From positions 1-34,254 of the forward strand of contig NZ_WPCC01000034.1 in assembly GCF_009741925.1 (NCBI RefSeq): DNA of 34,254 nt, in the 5' to 3' direction. Below are positions 1 to 7,233 of this stretch, piece after piece. The DNA comes from Natronomonas sp. CBA1123 (GTDB lineage: Archaea > Halobacteriota > Halobacteria > Halobacteriales > Haloarculaceae). The position numbers were made by a program, and so were the translations under genes. Position 1 is the first letter of the stretch, and every line of letters begins with the position of its first letter. Below the pieces are notes generated by a model. It ran no database searches. It had not been told where the DNA came from and saw only the letters and a list, made by a program, of their open reading frames with translations.

Positions 1-468
1 GACGCCATCGCCGCGAAACGGACCGACTCCAAGACCTCCGGCGACGCCGAGGTCCAGCGGACGATGATGCAACTCCTCTCCGAGATGGACGGCTTCGAGG
101 ACCGCGGCCAGATTTCGATTATCGCGGCGACGAACCGCTTCGACATGCTCGACCCGCGCCATCCTCCGGCCCCCGGCCGCTTCGACCGCCTCATCGAAGT
201 GCCCAAACCCGACGCCGAAGGTCGGGAACTCATCTTCCAGATTCACACCCGTGATATGAACGTCGCCGACGAGGTCGACTTCGCGGAACTCGCCGAGGAG
301 ACCGAGGAGGCCTCCGGCGCCGACGTGAAGGCCATCACCACCGAGGCCGGCATGTTCGCCATCCGCGATGACCGCAAGGAAGTGTGGATGCAGGACTTCC
401 TCGACGCCTGGGAGAAAATCAAACAGACCGAAGAGGAAAGCGACGAAGTCTCGAAGACGTTCGCCTGA
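1..468 (+). CDS. pan: Proteasome-activating nucleotidase PAN, C-terminal part (5' end outside window)
   Basis: AAA+ ATPase ring that unfolds substrates and feeds them to the 20S proteasome in the cytoplasm. The frame is open from base 1. It begins just inside the Walker B region (DAIAAKRTDS), continues through the sensor-1 strand (IIAATNRF) and the GRFDR of the second region of homology, and ends with the AAA lid helices. The last residues (SKTFA) are hydrophobic-aromatic, as expected of a tail that docks in the proteasome. Odd point: between LD and GRFDR the sequence reads PRHPPAP where the family has a PAILRP-like segment. The expected residues AILRP are found one base out of frame at 158-172, so three extra bases (about 157 and 170-174) shift and then restore the frame. 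This removes the conserved arginine of the second region of homology. A five-T run at 472-476 directly follows the stop. Family certain; native sequence of the 151-180 segment doubtful. Confidence 0.93.
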   Translation, partial: DAIAAKRTDSKTSGDAEVQRTMMQLLSEMDGFEDRGQISIIAATNRFDMLDPRHPPAPGRFDRLIEVPKPDAEGRELIFQIHTRDMNVADEVDFAELAEETEEASGADVKAITTEAGMFAIRDDRKEVWMQDFLDAWEKIKQTEEESDEVSKTFA

Positions 469-471
469 AAC

Positions 472-476
472 TTTTT
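472..476 (+). terminator. Oligo-T terminator candidate after PAN
   Basis: Five T residues begin 4 nt after the PAN stop codon. They are followed at 481-497 by a weak GGTCG/CGACC stem. Archaeal termination commonly uses oligo-T runs with or without a stem. Inferred from position only. Confidence 0.35.
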
Positions 477-657
477 GCACGGTCGCCAGGGACGACCGGC
501 AAAAACGTTCATGAAAAAGACACGGCGGCCCTCCCTCAGGAAGACTCCTTTCGGTCGTCTTCCAACGCTCCCGCTCACTTCGTTCGCGGGACCTACGGTC
601 GGGCCTTGGTCCTGTGCGTGGCGGCCTGCGGCCGCCACGACAGTTCGGTTGCGGTGA
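477..657. repeat. Intergenic stretch with serial hairpins, no gene
   Basis: No convincing gene lies between PAN and the small ORF at 688. ORFs here would encode basic, Arg-rich products unlike haloarchaeal proteins. The stretch instead holds successive inverted repeats. 539-545/557-563 is GGAAGAC against GTCTTCC. 569-574/586-591 is TCCCGC against GCGGGA. 618-625/631-638 is an 8-bp perfect stem with a 5-nt loop. Such serial stems resemble dispersed intergenic repeats or a structured 3' end for PAN mRNA; which one cannot be decided here. Confidence 0.5.
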
Positions 658-687
658 TTTTTCCGTCCTGAGCGCAGAGACGAACGC

Positions 688-834
688 ATGACCGACAGCG
701 ACGCAGTCGAGGCGTTCCTCGAACAGGCCGATTCGACCTACGAAGAGTACGAACAGGGCTACGCCGACGCGGACGCGACGCTACGACGACTCAAAAAGCA
801 CATCGAGGAGTTGCGGAACGCTACTCGCGAATGA
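688..834 (+). CDS. Small acidic hypothetical protein (48 aa)
   Basis: Unrecognised. Starts MTDSDAVEAF and ends IEELRNATRE. It is highly acidic with Tyr/Glu-rich middle and a C-terminal helix with Leu/Lys/Arg heptad character (TLRRLKKHIEEL), so a short coiled coil or amphipathic helix is likely. A T-rich element (657-662) lies about 28 nt upstream, fitting a leaderless transcript that starts at this ATG. Its 3' end overlaps the convergent ABC ATPase gene by 14 nt. The acidic composition is typical of real haloarchaeal proteins. Function unknown. Confidence 0.6.
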   Translation: MTDSDAVEAFLEQADSTYEEYEQGYADADATLRRLKKHIEELRNATRE

Positions 835-1586
835 GTCCCAGCACGCGCTCGTAGTAGGCGCCGAAGTCGGCGTCGGACCGCGACCGGGGGCGCGGAAGGT
901 CGACCTCGATGACGTCCCGGATGCGACCCGGTTCCTTCGCCATCACGACGACTCTGTCGGCGAGTTTCACCGCCTCCTCGACGTCGTGTGTGACGAACAG
1001 CACCGTCTTGCCGGTCTGCTCCCAGATATCGAGCAGTTCGTTCTGCAGCATTTCGCGAGTCTGTGCGTCGACGGCCCCGAACGGCTCGTCCATCAACAGG
1101 AGGCTGGGGTCGGTCGCGAGCGCCCGTGCGATGGCGACCCGCTGTTTCATTCCACCGGAGAGTTCTTTCGGATAGCTATCGGCGAACCCCTCCAGTCCGA
1201 CGAGGTCGACGAGGGAATCGACGCGCTCGCGCCGCTCGGCCGCCGAAACGCCCCCCCTTCTCCAGGCCGAAGGCGACGTTGCCCCGGACGGTCCGCCACG
1301 GGAAGAGGTGGTACTCCTGGAAGACGACGCCCATATCGGCGGTCGGTCCCGCGACCCGCTCGCCGCGCAACCGGACCGACCCGTCGGTCGGTTCCTCGAG
1401 TCCGGCGATGATGCGAAACAGCGTCGTCTTCCCACAGCCGGAGGGCCCGACGATACAGACGAACTCGCCGTCCTCGACGCCGAAGGATACCTGTGAGAGG
1501 GCGTCTACCGGACCACCCTTGCCGGCGTACTGTTTCGAGACGGCGTCGACGCTGACCTGTCTCCCGGTGGGGTCGTTCAGCGCCAC
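821..1586 (-). pseudogene. ABC transporter ATP-binding protein, SsuB/TauB/NrtD type, frameshifted
   Basis: Cytoplasmic ATPase of the importer encoded with the next two genes. The first frame (from 1586) carries Walker A GPSGCGKTT (residues 47-55) and the Q-loop VFQEYHLFPW, typical of nitrate/sulfonate/taurine ATPases. It then runs into nonsense after FGLEKGG. The second frame, ending at 821, carries the rest: GVSAAERRER, signature LSGGMKQR, Walker B LLLMDEPFGAVD and the H-loop FVTHDVEEA. The break falls on a run of seven G in coding sense (plus-strand C run at 1251-1257). Removing one G restores a normal protein of 254 residues. The start overlaps the permease stop by 10 nt, as in translationally coupled operons. 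Either a one-base sequencing error or a real knockout; the rest of the gene is well kept, which favours an error or a very recent mutation. Confidence 0.9.
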
Positions 1587-2383
1587 GCCAGAACCCTCCG
1601 TTGGACCGCACGGAACGCCACGTCGACGAGCAGGAACATCAGGCTCAACACGAGGATGTAGGCGATGACCACGTCAACCTGCAGGTTCTGGCCGGCGCGC
1701 AGAATGCGCCGCCCGATGCCCGGAACGCCGAAGATTTCGGAGGCGACGACGAGCATCCAACACCGGCCCAGTCCCGTCCGGACACCGGTGAGTATCTCGG
1801 GGGAGGCCGCCGGAATGACGACCGACCGGACCAACTCGAGGTCGCCTTCGACGCCGAGACTTCGGGCGACATCGAGCAAATCCTCGGAGACCCCTTCGAC
1901 GCCACCGTAGGCGGCGTAGAAGTTTATCCAGAACGCGCCGACGGCGATGATGAACGCCGCGCCCGTATCGCCGATGCCGAACCACGCGATGGCGAAGCCG
2001 ATGAGCGCAAGCGGCGGGACGGGTCGGAGAAGGCGGACGACCGGTGCCGAGAGGTCATCGAGGAGGCGACTCCACCCGAAGGCCACGCCGGCAGCGACGC
2101 CGAGCGTGGTTCCGACGATAGCTCCCGGTAGCCAGTGACGCATGCTCTGTCCCAACGCGACGAGCATCTCGCCGCTTTCGGCCTCCGCGCGGAACGTCTC
2201 GCCGACCGCCAGCGGCGAGGGCAACACGTACGACGGCTGGAACAGCGAGGCGACGTGCCAGAGCGCGAGGAACCCGGCGACGCCGAGGATACCCAACAGG
2301 GTACCGCGAGCGTCGACACTCGACAGCGGGAGGTCGGCACTCTCGGTCACGTCTTCGAGTTCCCGTCGGATGTCGGTCGCCAT
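1577..2383 (-). CDS. ABC transporter permease, SsuC/TauC/NrtB type
   Basis: Membrane subunit (268 aa) of the importer, forming the translocation path with the ATPase downstream and the lipoprotein upstream. After a roughly 25-residue acidic cytoplasmic N-terminus there are about six hydrophobic segments. The stretch with RSLGVEGDLELVRSVVIPAASPEILTG (broken here by no gap in frame) holds the coupling-loop motif EAA-type, with the characteristic VIPAASPEI of this family. A ribosome-binding site is visible: CCTCC on the plus strand at 2392-2396, 8 nt before the start, as expected for an internal operon gene. Substrate cannot be read from the sequence. Confidence 0.92.
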   Translation of the reverse strand: MATDIRRELEDVTESADLPLSSVDARGTLLGILGVAGFLALWHVASLFQPSYVLPSPLAVGETFRAEAESGEMLVALGQSMRHWLPGAIVGTTLGVAAGVAFGWSRLLDDLSAPVVRLLRPVPPLALIGFAIAWFGIGDTGAAFIIAVGAFWINFYAAYGGVEGVSEDLLDVARSLGVEGDLELVRSVVIPAASPEILTGVRTGLGRCWMLVVASEIFGVPGIGRRILRAGQNLQVDVVIAYILVLSLMFLLVDVAFRAVQRRVLAWR

Positions 2384-2402
2384 CTATCGTCCCTCCATGG
2401 TT

Positions 2403-3425
2403 TCAGAGCGAGTCGTAGACGCCGTAGTCGAATATCTGCTCGCGCGACAGTCGCTGGTCTATCTGGCCGTTCTCGTTTGCGAACCGAGAGAAGATGTCGG
2501 CCCCGTTTTCGATTTCCCGCGGGTCGGTGACGAAGTTCGAAAGCGGACCGTCCAGCGCCTGCCGGGCGAGGTCTGCGTCCATGCCGATGCCGCTCTCGAC
2601 GATGTCGGCCGTCTCTCCGGGGTTGGCCTGGATGAACTCCGTCGCGCGGACGTGTTGTTCGAGGAACTCCCCCGCGCGTTCCGAATCCCGGACTTCGTCG
2701 CTCATGAGCGTGACGGCGGCGGGTTGTCCCGGCATGATTTCGGCGGCCGTCCGGAAGGTGCCGACCGGCGAATCCGTGCCGTCGACACGGGTCGGAACCG
2801 GTTCCATGATGGACGTGCCGTCGACTTCGTCGTTGACGATGGCCTGGAACACGGCGTTTGCACCGCCGATTTCGATTATTTCGACCGCCGACTCGGGGTC
2901 GACGCCCACCTCCTCGGAGAGCCAATACCGGAGCAACACGTCCGGTACCGACCCCTGTGGGAACGTTCCGAAGCGGAACGGTTCGCCCTTCTCGTCTTCC
3001 CAGACGGCGAAGGCGTCGGCGCCGTGTTCGTCCCACATCGCCCGGAGGTCGTCGTGGACCATCACCGCCATCGGCTCTTTGATGTTCGCGGCAGTCACCT
3101 TCGCGGGGATACCGCGGTCGATGACTATCATCGACGGAACGATGCCGAACATCGCGATATCGATTTCGCCGCCGCCGTAGGCCTGGATGATAGCCGGCCC
3201 GTCGGTGAACTCCTGGCCGTTGATTTCGGCACTAATCTCGTCGAAGTACCCCTGTTCGTCCATCACGAAGTACTGCAGGTCGGGGAAGATGGGCATGTAC
3301 GCGACGGACAGTGCTTCGGTGCCGTCGTCGCCGGAGCCAAGACAGCCAGCAAGCCCCGCCGTCGCGGCGGCGCCGGTGCCGGCCAGATACGAACGCCTCG
3401 AGAGCGCGAAGTCGTACTCGGTCAT
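2403..3425 (-). CDS. ABC transporter substrate-binding lipoprotein, NMT1/SsuA-like
   Basis: Extracytoplasmic substrate-binding component (340 aa) and first gene of the importer operon. The N-terminus has a Tat-type signal with RRSYLAG (R10, R11), an Ala-rich hydrophobic stretch and a lipobox LAGC (C28), so it is a membrane-anchored lipoprotein. The mature part fits the nitrate/sulfonate/thiamine-precursor binding fold: an MPIFPDLQYFVMDEQGYF opening followed by a GGGEIDIAMFG segment. The ORF is open up to 3605, but the Tat signal and a minus-strand TATA-like element at 3448-3453, about 25 nt upstream, place the start at 3425. Substrate unknown: sulfonate, taurine, nitrate and pyrimidine precursors all use this family. 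Confidence 0.9.
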   Translation of the reverse strand: MTEYDFALSRRSYLAGTGAAATAGLAGCLGSGDDGTEALSVAYMPIFPDLQYFVMDEQGYFDEISAEINGQEFTDGPAIIQAYGGGEIDIAMFGIVPSMIVIDRGIPAKVTAANIKEPMAVMVHDDLRAMWDEHGADAFAVWEDEKGEPFRFGTFPQGSVPDVLLRYWLSEEVGVDPESAVEIIEIGGANAVFQAIVNDEVDGTSIMEPVPTRVDGTDSPVGTFRTAAEIMPGQPAAVTLMSDEVRDSERAGEFLEQHVRATEFIQANPGETADIVESGIGMDADLARQALDGPLSNFVTDPREIENGADIFSRFANENGQIDQRLSREQIFDYGVYDSL

Positions 3426-3447
3426 TGGAGGCCATATGGGTGGCCGG

Positions 3448-3453
3448 TTTATC
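3448..3453 (-). promoter_or_regulatory. TATA-like element of the ABC operon
   Basis: Reads GATAAA on the minus strand, centred about 25 nt before the lipoprotein start. The 8-bp palindrome CCATATGG (3432-3439) lies between it and the start and could be an operator. Confidence 0.5.
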
Positions 3454-3628
3454 CCCGACAAGGTGCGGGTAATTTGGGCCTCCCTCGTTGACAGCGAGTC
3501 AGATGGTAAAAATCGACTACCGTATGTCGGTTTTCGGCTTCGGTTCGGGAGCATGGCTGTCCCATATGTCGGCAACATAACCCGCAAAGTGCGTGAAGAA
3601 CACACCCGATTCCGACGACATCCAGCAG

Positions 3629-3634
3629 AATTAA
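3629..3634 (+). promoter_or_regulatory. TATA-like element of the aminotransferase gene
   Basis: AATTAA centred about 28 nt before the ATG at 3660 in otherwise GC-rich sequence, consistent with a leaderless transcript. Confidence 0.5.
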
Positions 3635-3659
3635 CCCCCCAGCGGACGCCGTATCTGCC

Positions 3660-4781
3660 ATGACGGAGTTCTCATCGCGCATCGAGAAAGTGTCCATCAG
3701 CGGTATCCGCGAGGTGTTCGAGGCGGCCGGCGAGGACGCCATCAATCTCGGCTTGGGACAACCCGACTTCCCGACGCCCGACCATGCCCGGCAGGCAGCA
3801 ATCGAGGCTATCGAATCCGGGGAGGTCGACGCCTACACTTCGAACAAGGGAACCCTCGAGTTGCGGGAGGCCATCGCCGCGAAACACGACCGCGACAACG
3901 GCTTCTCGGTCGACCCCGAGGACATCATCGCCACCGCCGGGGGCAGCGAGGCGCTCCACATCGCCATGGAGGCCCACGTCGATTCGGGCGACGAAGTCAT
4001 CTACCCCGACCCGGGATTCGTCTCCTACGAGGCGCTAACACACATCGCAGGCGGGGAGCCACGTCCGGTCGAACTTCGCGAGGACCTCACGATGGCGCCC
4101 GAAGCAGTCGAGGACGCCATCACCGACGACACCGCGGCCTTCGTCGTCAACAGCCCCGCCAACCCGACGGGGGCGGTCCAAAGCGAGGCCGATATGCGCG
4201 CCTTCGCCCGCATCGCCGAGGAACACGACGTGCTGTGTATCTCCGACGAGGTGTACGAACCGTTCGTCTTCGACGGCGACCACCACTCGCCGCTGTCGTT
4301 TACCGACTCCGGCAACGTCGTCGTCGTCAACGCCTGCTCGAAGGCGTACTCGATGACCGGCTGGCGGTTGGGGTGGGTGACCGGCGCCTCCGAGCGCATC
4401 GAGCGGATGCTCCGGGCCCACCAGTACGGACAGGCCTGTGCCGCCGCGCCGAGTCAGTACGCCGCCGAGGCCGCCCTGACCGGCCCACAGGACCACACCG
4501 TCGAGATGCGAGAGGCTTTCGAGGAGCGCCGGGACTTGGTCGTCGAGGAACTCGAATCGATGGGACTGGACGTGCCGACGCCGAAGGGTGCCTTCTACGT
4601 GATGCCCCGGGTGCCCGAGGGGTGGGTCGACGAGGTAATCGACCGCGGCGTCGTCGTCGTTCCCGGCGAGGCCTTCGGCGAGGGGGGCGCCGGCCACGCC
4701 CGCATCTCGTATGCGGCGAGCGTGGAGACGCTGGAGGAAGCCCTCGACATCATGCGGGAAGCGACCGAGGCACTCCGGTAG
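3660..4781 (+). CDS. Class I/II pyridoxal-phosphate aminotransferase
   Basis: Cytoplasmic PLP enzyme (373 aa, normal length) that transfers amino groups between amino and keto acids. Visible signature residues of fold-type I aminotransferases: an N-terminal LGLGQPDFPTP, the N168 of SPANPTG, D196 and Y199 in SDEVYE, the Schiff-base lysine K228 in NACSKAYSMTGWRLGW with phosphate-binding R236, and a C-terminal arginine in HARISYA that binds the substrate carboxylate. The best match by pattern is the aspartate/aromatic aminotransferase subgroup, but substrate cannot be assigned. It is transcribed away from the ABC operon, sharing a 234-nt promoter region, and is followed 80 nt later by the UbiA-family gene. 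Confidence 0.93.
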   Translation: MTEFSSRIEKVSISGIREVFEAAGEDAINLGLGQPDFPTPDHARQAAIEAIESGEVDAYTSNKGTLELREAIAAKHDRDNGFSVDPEDIIATAGGSEALHIAMEAHVDSGDEVIYPDPGFVSYEALTHIAGGEPRPVELREDLTMAPEAVEDAITDDTAAFVVNSPANPTGAVQSEADMRAFARIAEEHDVLCISDEVYEPFVFDGDHHSPLSFTDSGNVVVVNACSKAYSMTGWRLGWVTGASERIERMLRAHQYGQACAAAPSQYAAEAALTGPQDHTVEMREAFEERRDLVVEELESMGLDVPTPKGAFYVMPRVPEGWVDEVIDRGVVVVPGEAFGEGGAGHARISYAASVETLEEALDIMREATEALR

Positions 4782-4861
4782 CAGCCGCCGACCCCGGAGA
4801 CGAACCCCCGACAGCCTGCCGACGGGAGTAGAGTAATGAGACTCGCTACCGTACACCACGT

Positions 4862-5710
4862 ATGGAAATCGCACGGCACGGCACTGGGCTGCGGGCCGAC
4901 GTTGGGGCGTTGGCCTCCCAGATTCATCCGGTGTTCATGCTGCCGCCGGTGGCCGCCTCGGCGTTCGGCGCGGTGCTGTCCGGACGACTGGACGTGACCC
5001 TGCTGGCCCTCCATCTCGTCGCCGCCTTCGCCGCCCTCTATACGGCACACATCAAGGACGGCTACGTCGACTTCCACGGCCGCGGCGAGGACGACGACCA
5101 CCCGCTGACAGCGTCGGGGTGCCGATTCGCGCTGGCGGGCGCGTCGACCGTCTTCTTCACCTGTCTCCTCGCCATCGGCCTGCTCGTCGACGTGTGGGCC
5201 GCCCTGCTGACCCTTCCGGGGTGGGTCATCGGCTACCTCCACGCGCCACAACTCGACCTCAATCCGGTCGGTGCGACCGCCGGCTACCCCGCCGGCATCG
5301 CCTTCGCACTGCTGGGTGGCTACTACGTGCAGGCGACAACCCTCACGACCGCCGTCGTCGCCTTCGCCGTCGTCTTCCTCCTCGTCCTTTCGGGCATCAA
5401 GACCATCGACGACGCCAAGGACTACGAGTACGACCGCTCCATCGGCAAGCGAACCGTCGCGGTCGTGTTAGGGCGGCGCCGCGCGCGTTTGTTCGCCTAC
5501 GGCCTGATGGCCGTCGGGATGGTAGTCGTCGTCGCACTCGCCGTCCTCGGCGTGTTCCCGCCGGCCAGCGTCTTCGCACCCGTCGTCTTCGCCGTCGTCG
5601 CGGCCTTCGCGTGGCGGGCCGGCGAGGACGCTAGTCTGGCGACGAAACTTCTGATTCGGGGGTCGTATCTCTTCCTCGCGGTGCTGGTGGCTGCGGTGTG
5701 GCTCGGGTAG
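4862..5710 (+). CDS. UbiA-family membrane prenyltransferase
   Basis: Integral membrane protein (282 aa, about eight or nine hydrophobic segments) of the UbiA superfamily, which moves isoprenyl groups from polyprenyl diphosphates to acceptors such as quinone rings, hemes or glycerol phosphates. Both Asp-rich metal-diphosphate motifs are present in variant form: HIKDGYVD (D66, D70) in the first loop, followed by DDDHPL, and DDAKDYEYDRSIGKRT (D183, D184, D187, D191) in the second. The motif-1 variant separates it from canonical menaquinone (MenA) enzymes, so the acceptor is open. It ends directly against the convergent YchF gene (5711), with no space between stop codons. Confidence 0.88.
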   Translation: MEIARHGTGLRADVGALASQIHPVFMLPPVAASAFGAVLSGRLDVTLLALHLVAAFAALYTAHIKDGYVDFHGRGEDDDHPLTASGCRFALAGASTVFFTCLLAIGLLVDVWAALLTLPGWVIGYLHAPQLDLNPVGATAGYPAGIAFALLGGYYVQATTLTTAVVAFAVVFLLVLSGIKTIDDAKDYEYDRSIGKRTVAVVLGRRRARLFAYGLMAVGMVVVVALAVLGVFPPASVFAPVVFAVVAAFAWRAGEDASLATKLLIRGSYLFLAVLVAAVWLG

Positions 5711-6892
5711 TTATTTCGCCGTCGAGACGATTTTGATGACGTCACCCTCCGATAACTCGTGGTCTTCGCCGATACGGCGGCTCTCGCGGGCGTCGACGGC
5801 GTGGAGATACCCCTCCCCGATGTCGGAGTGGACGGCGAAGGCGAGGTCCTTCGGCGTCGCTCCCGTCGCGAGCAGGAAGGCGTCGGGGAGGACGTTGCCC
5901 TGCCCGTCGGTCCACTTCGTGTCGTTCTGGACCGGATAGACGGTGATGCGGTCCAGCAACTCGTACACCACTTCGTCGAGCGCATCTTGCAGGCCGGTGC
6001 CGCCGAACTCGCTCATGACGCCTCTGATTCGCTCCAGCCCCTCGGCTTGGGCATCCGAGAGGTCACCAGTAATCTCGAAGTCCTCGTCGCCGGGGTCGTA
6101 GTCGACGACCCCCGCCTCGACGGCCTGTCGGAGGGCGAGTTCGCCCTCGGCGGTACAGGGGACGACGCGGTCGGCGGCCTCCTTCAGTCGCTCGACGTTG
6201 CCCTCGGGGGCGATGTCGGCCTTGTTGGCGACGACGACGATGGGTTTTGTTCGCTCCCGAATGCGGCGAGCGAGTTCCTCGCGGTCGCTGTCCTCCCATG
6301 CGAAGGGGTCGGCGGAGTACTCCATCGCCCGCAGGACGCCCATCACGTCGTACTCGCTGGCACCGACGCCGGTGAGCATCTCGGTGAGCGCCTCCTCGAA
6401 GTCGAACTCCGGTGACCGGGACTGCCGTTCGACCGTCTCCCAGTTGCGGTCGATGATGCCGGCAATCCAGAGGTCCATCTCCTCCTCGATGAACTCAACG
6501 TCGTCGACGGGGTCGTAGCTACCGACCTCGACGGGTTCGCCCTCGGCGTTGGTGCCGCCGGAGGCGTCGACGACGTTGAGGATGGCGTCGGCGTTGGTCA
6601 ACTCGTCGAGGAACTGGTTTCCGAGGCCCTTCCCCTCGTGGGCGCCGGGAACGAGGCCGGCCACGTCGAGTAACTCGATTGGAACGTACCGTTTGCCGTC
6701 ATGGCAGTTGTCGTTGCCACACCGGGAGTCGAGGTCGAGACAGGGACAGCGCGTCCGGACGTGGCTGACGCCGCGGTTGGCGTCGATTGTGGTGAAGGGG
6801 TAGTTCCCCACGTCGACATCGGCCATGGTTGCGGCCTTGTAGAACGTCGATTTGCCGGCGTTGGGCTTGCCGGCGAGCGCGACCGAGAGCAT
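5711..6892 (-). CDS. ychF: YchF/OLA1-type nucleotide-binding protein with TGS domain
   Basis: Cytoplasmic P-loop NTPase (393 aa) of the Obg family, generally ribosome-associated and linked to stress responses. Order of features: G1 GKPNAGKST (residues 8-16), the G2 region NYPFTTIDAN, G3 DVAGLVPGAHEGKGLGNQFL, the G4 position NKAD, and a C-terminal TGS domain (FLLATGATPKDLAF to EGDVIKIVS). The archaeal CPC/C.N.C cluster (residues 50-65) follows the G2 region. The ORF is open to 7072, but this Met directly precedes the P-loop. It also has a GGAG ribosome-binding site 7 nt upstream (6900-6903 on the plus strand), so the start is well supported. Confidence 0.95.
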   Translation of the reverse strand: MLSVALAGKPNAGKSTFYKAATMADVDVGNYPFTTIDANRGVSHVRTRCPCLDLDSRCGNDNCHDGKRYVPIELLDVAGLVPGAHEGKGLGNQFLDELTNADAILNVVDASGGTNAEGEPVEVGSYDPVDDVEFIEEEMDLWIAGIIDRNWETVERQSRSPEFDFEEALTEMLTGVGASEYDVMGVLRAMEYSADPFAWEDSDREELARRIRERTKPIVVVANKADIAPEGNVERLKEAADRVVPCTAEGELALRQAVEAGVVDYDPGDEDFEITGDLSDAQAEGLERIRGVMSEFGGTGLQDALDEVVYELLDRITVYPVQNDTKWTDGQGNVLPDAFLLATGATPKDLAFAVHSDIGEGYLHAVDARESRRIGEDHELSEGDVIKIVSTAK

Positions 6893-6939
6893 GCCCCATC
6901 TCCGGCGAGCGGGCCGAATTGCCTTTCGGTCTTCGCCGT

Positions 6940-7191
6940 TCAGTAGGCGGTCGCGAACCGGACGCCGCCGAGAACGAACGCCCAACCGACCGCCAGCGAG
7001 AGGAGCATCTCGCCGAAGTACGCGACGGGTGCAGGGACGGCGGTGTGGGCCTCGCCGGCGGCGTAGACCCACACGTCGTACGCCCCGGAGACGAGAAACG
7101 CCGTCCCGACGGCCGCAACGAAGCCGGCAACGGCGAGCGCTACGATGGTCGTAAACGTGTCGTCGGGTTGGGTGGAGGGGCCCGTTGCCAT
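6940..7191 (-). CDS. Small membrane protein, two predicted helices (83 aa)
   Basis: Unrecognised. Starts MATGPSTQPD, then two hydrophobic segments (about residues 15-40 and 52-80) separated by a short loop. This predicts a two-helix inner-membrane protein with a polar N-terminus. A minus-strand CTTTTTC element near 7214-7220 sits about 26 nt upstream of the start, indicating its own promoter. It lies between the YchF and bactofilin-like genes on the same strand; a role with either is speculation. Confidence 0.72.
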   Translation of the reverse strand: MATGPSTQPDDTFTTIVALAVAGFVAAVGTAFLVSGAYDVWVYAAGEAHTAVPAPVAYFGEMLLSLAVGWAFVLGGVRFATAY

Positions 7192-7233
7192 ACGCCGGCG
7201 TTCAGTATGCGTCGAAAAAGACGTTGTGGCTCA

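Noticed and set aside
475-657. Short ORFs in the hairpin-rich stretch after PAN
   Set aside because: Products are Arg/Pro-rich and basic, unlike haloarchaeal proteins, and overlap inverted repeats.
2142-3491. Long plus-strand ORF (449 aa) opposite the ABC permease and lipoprotein
   Set aside because: It is the GC-rich shadow of a gene with clear Tat signal and family motifs on the other strand; its own product has no domain pattern.
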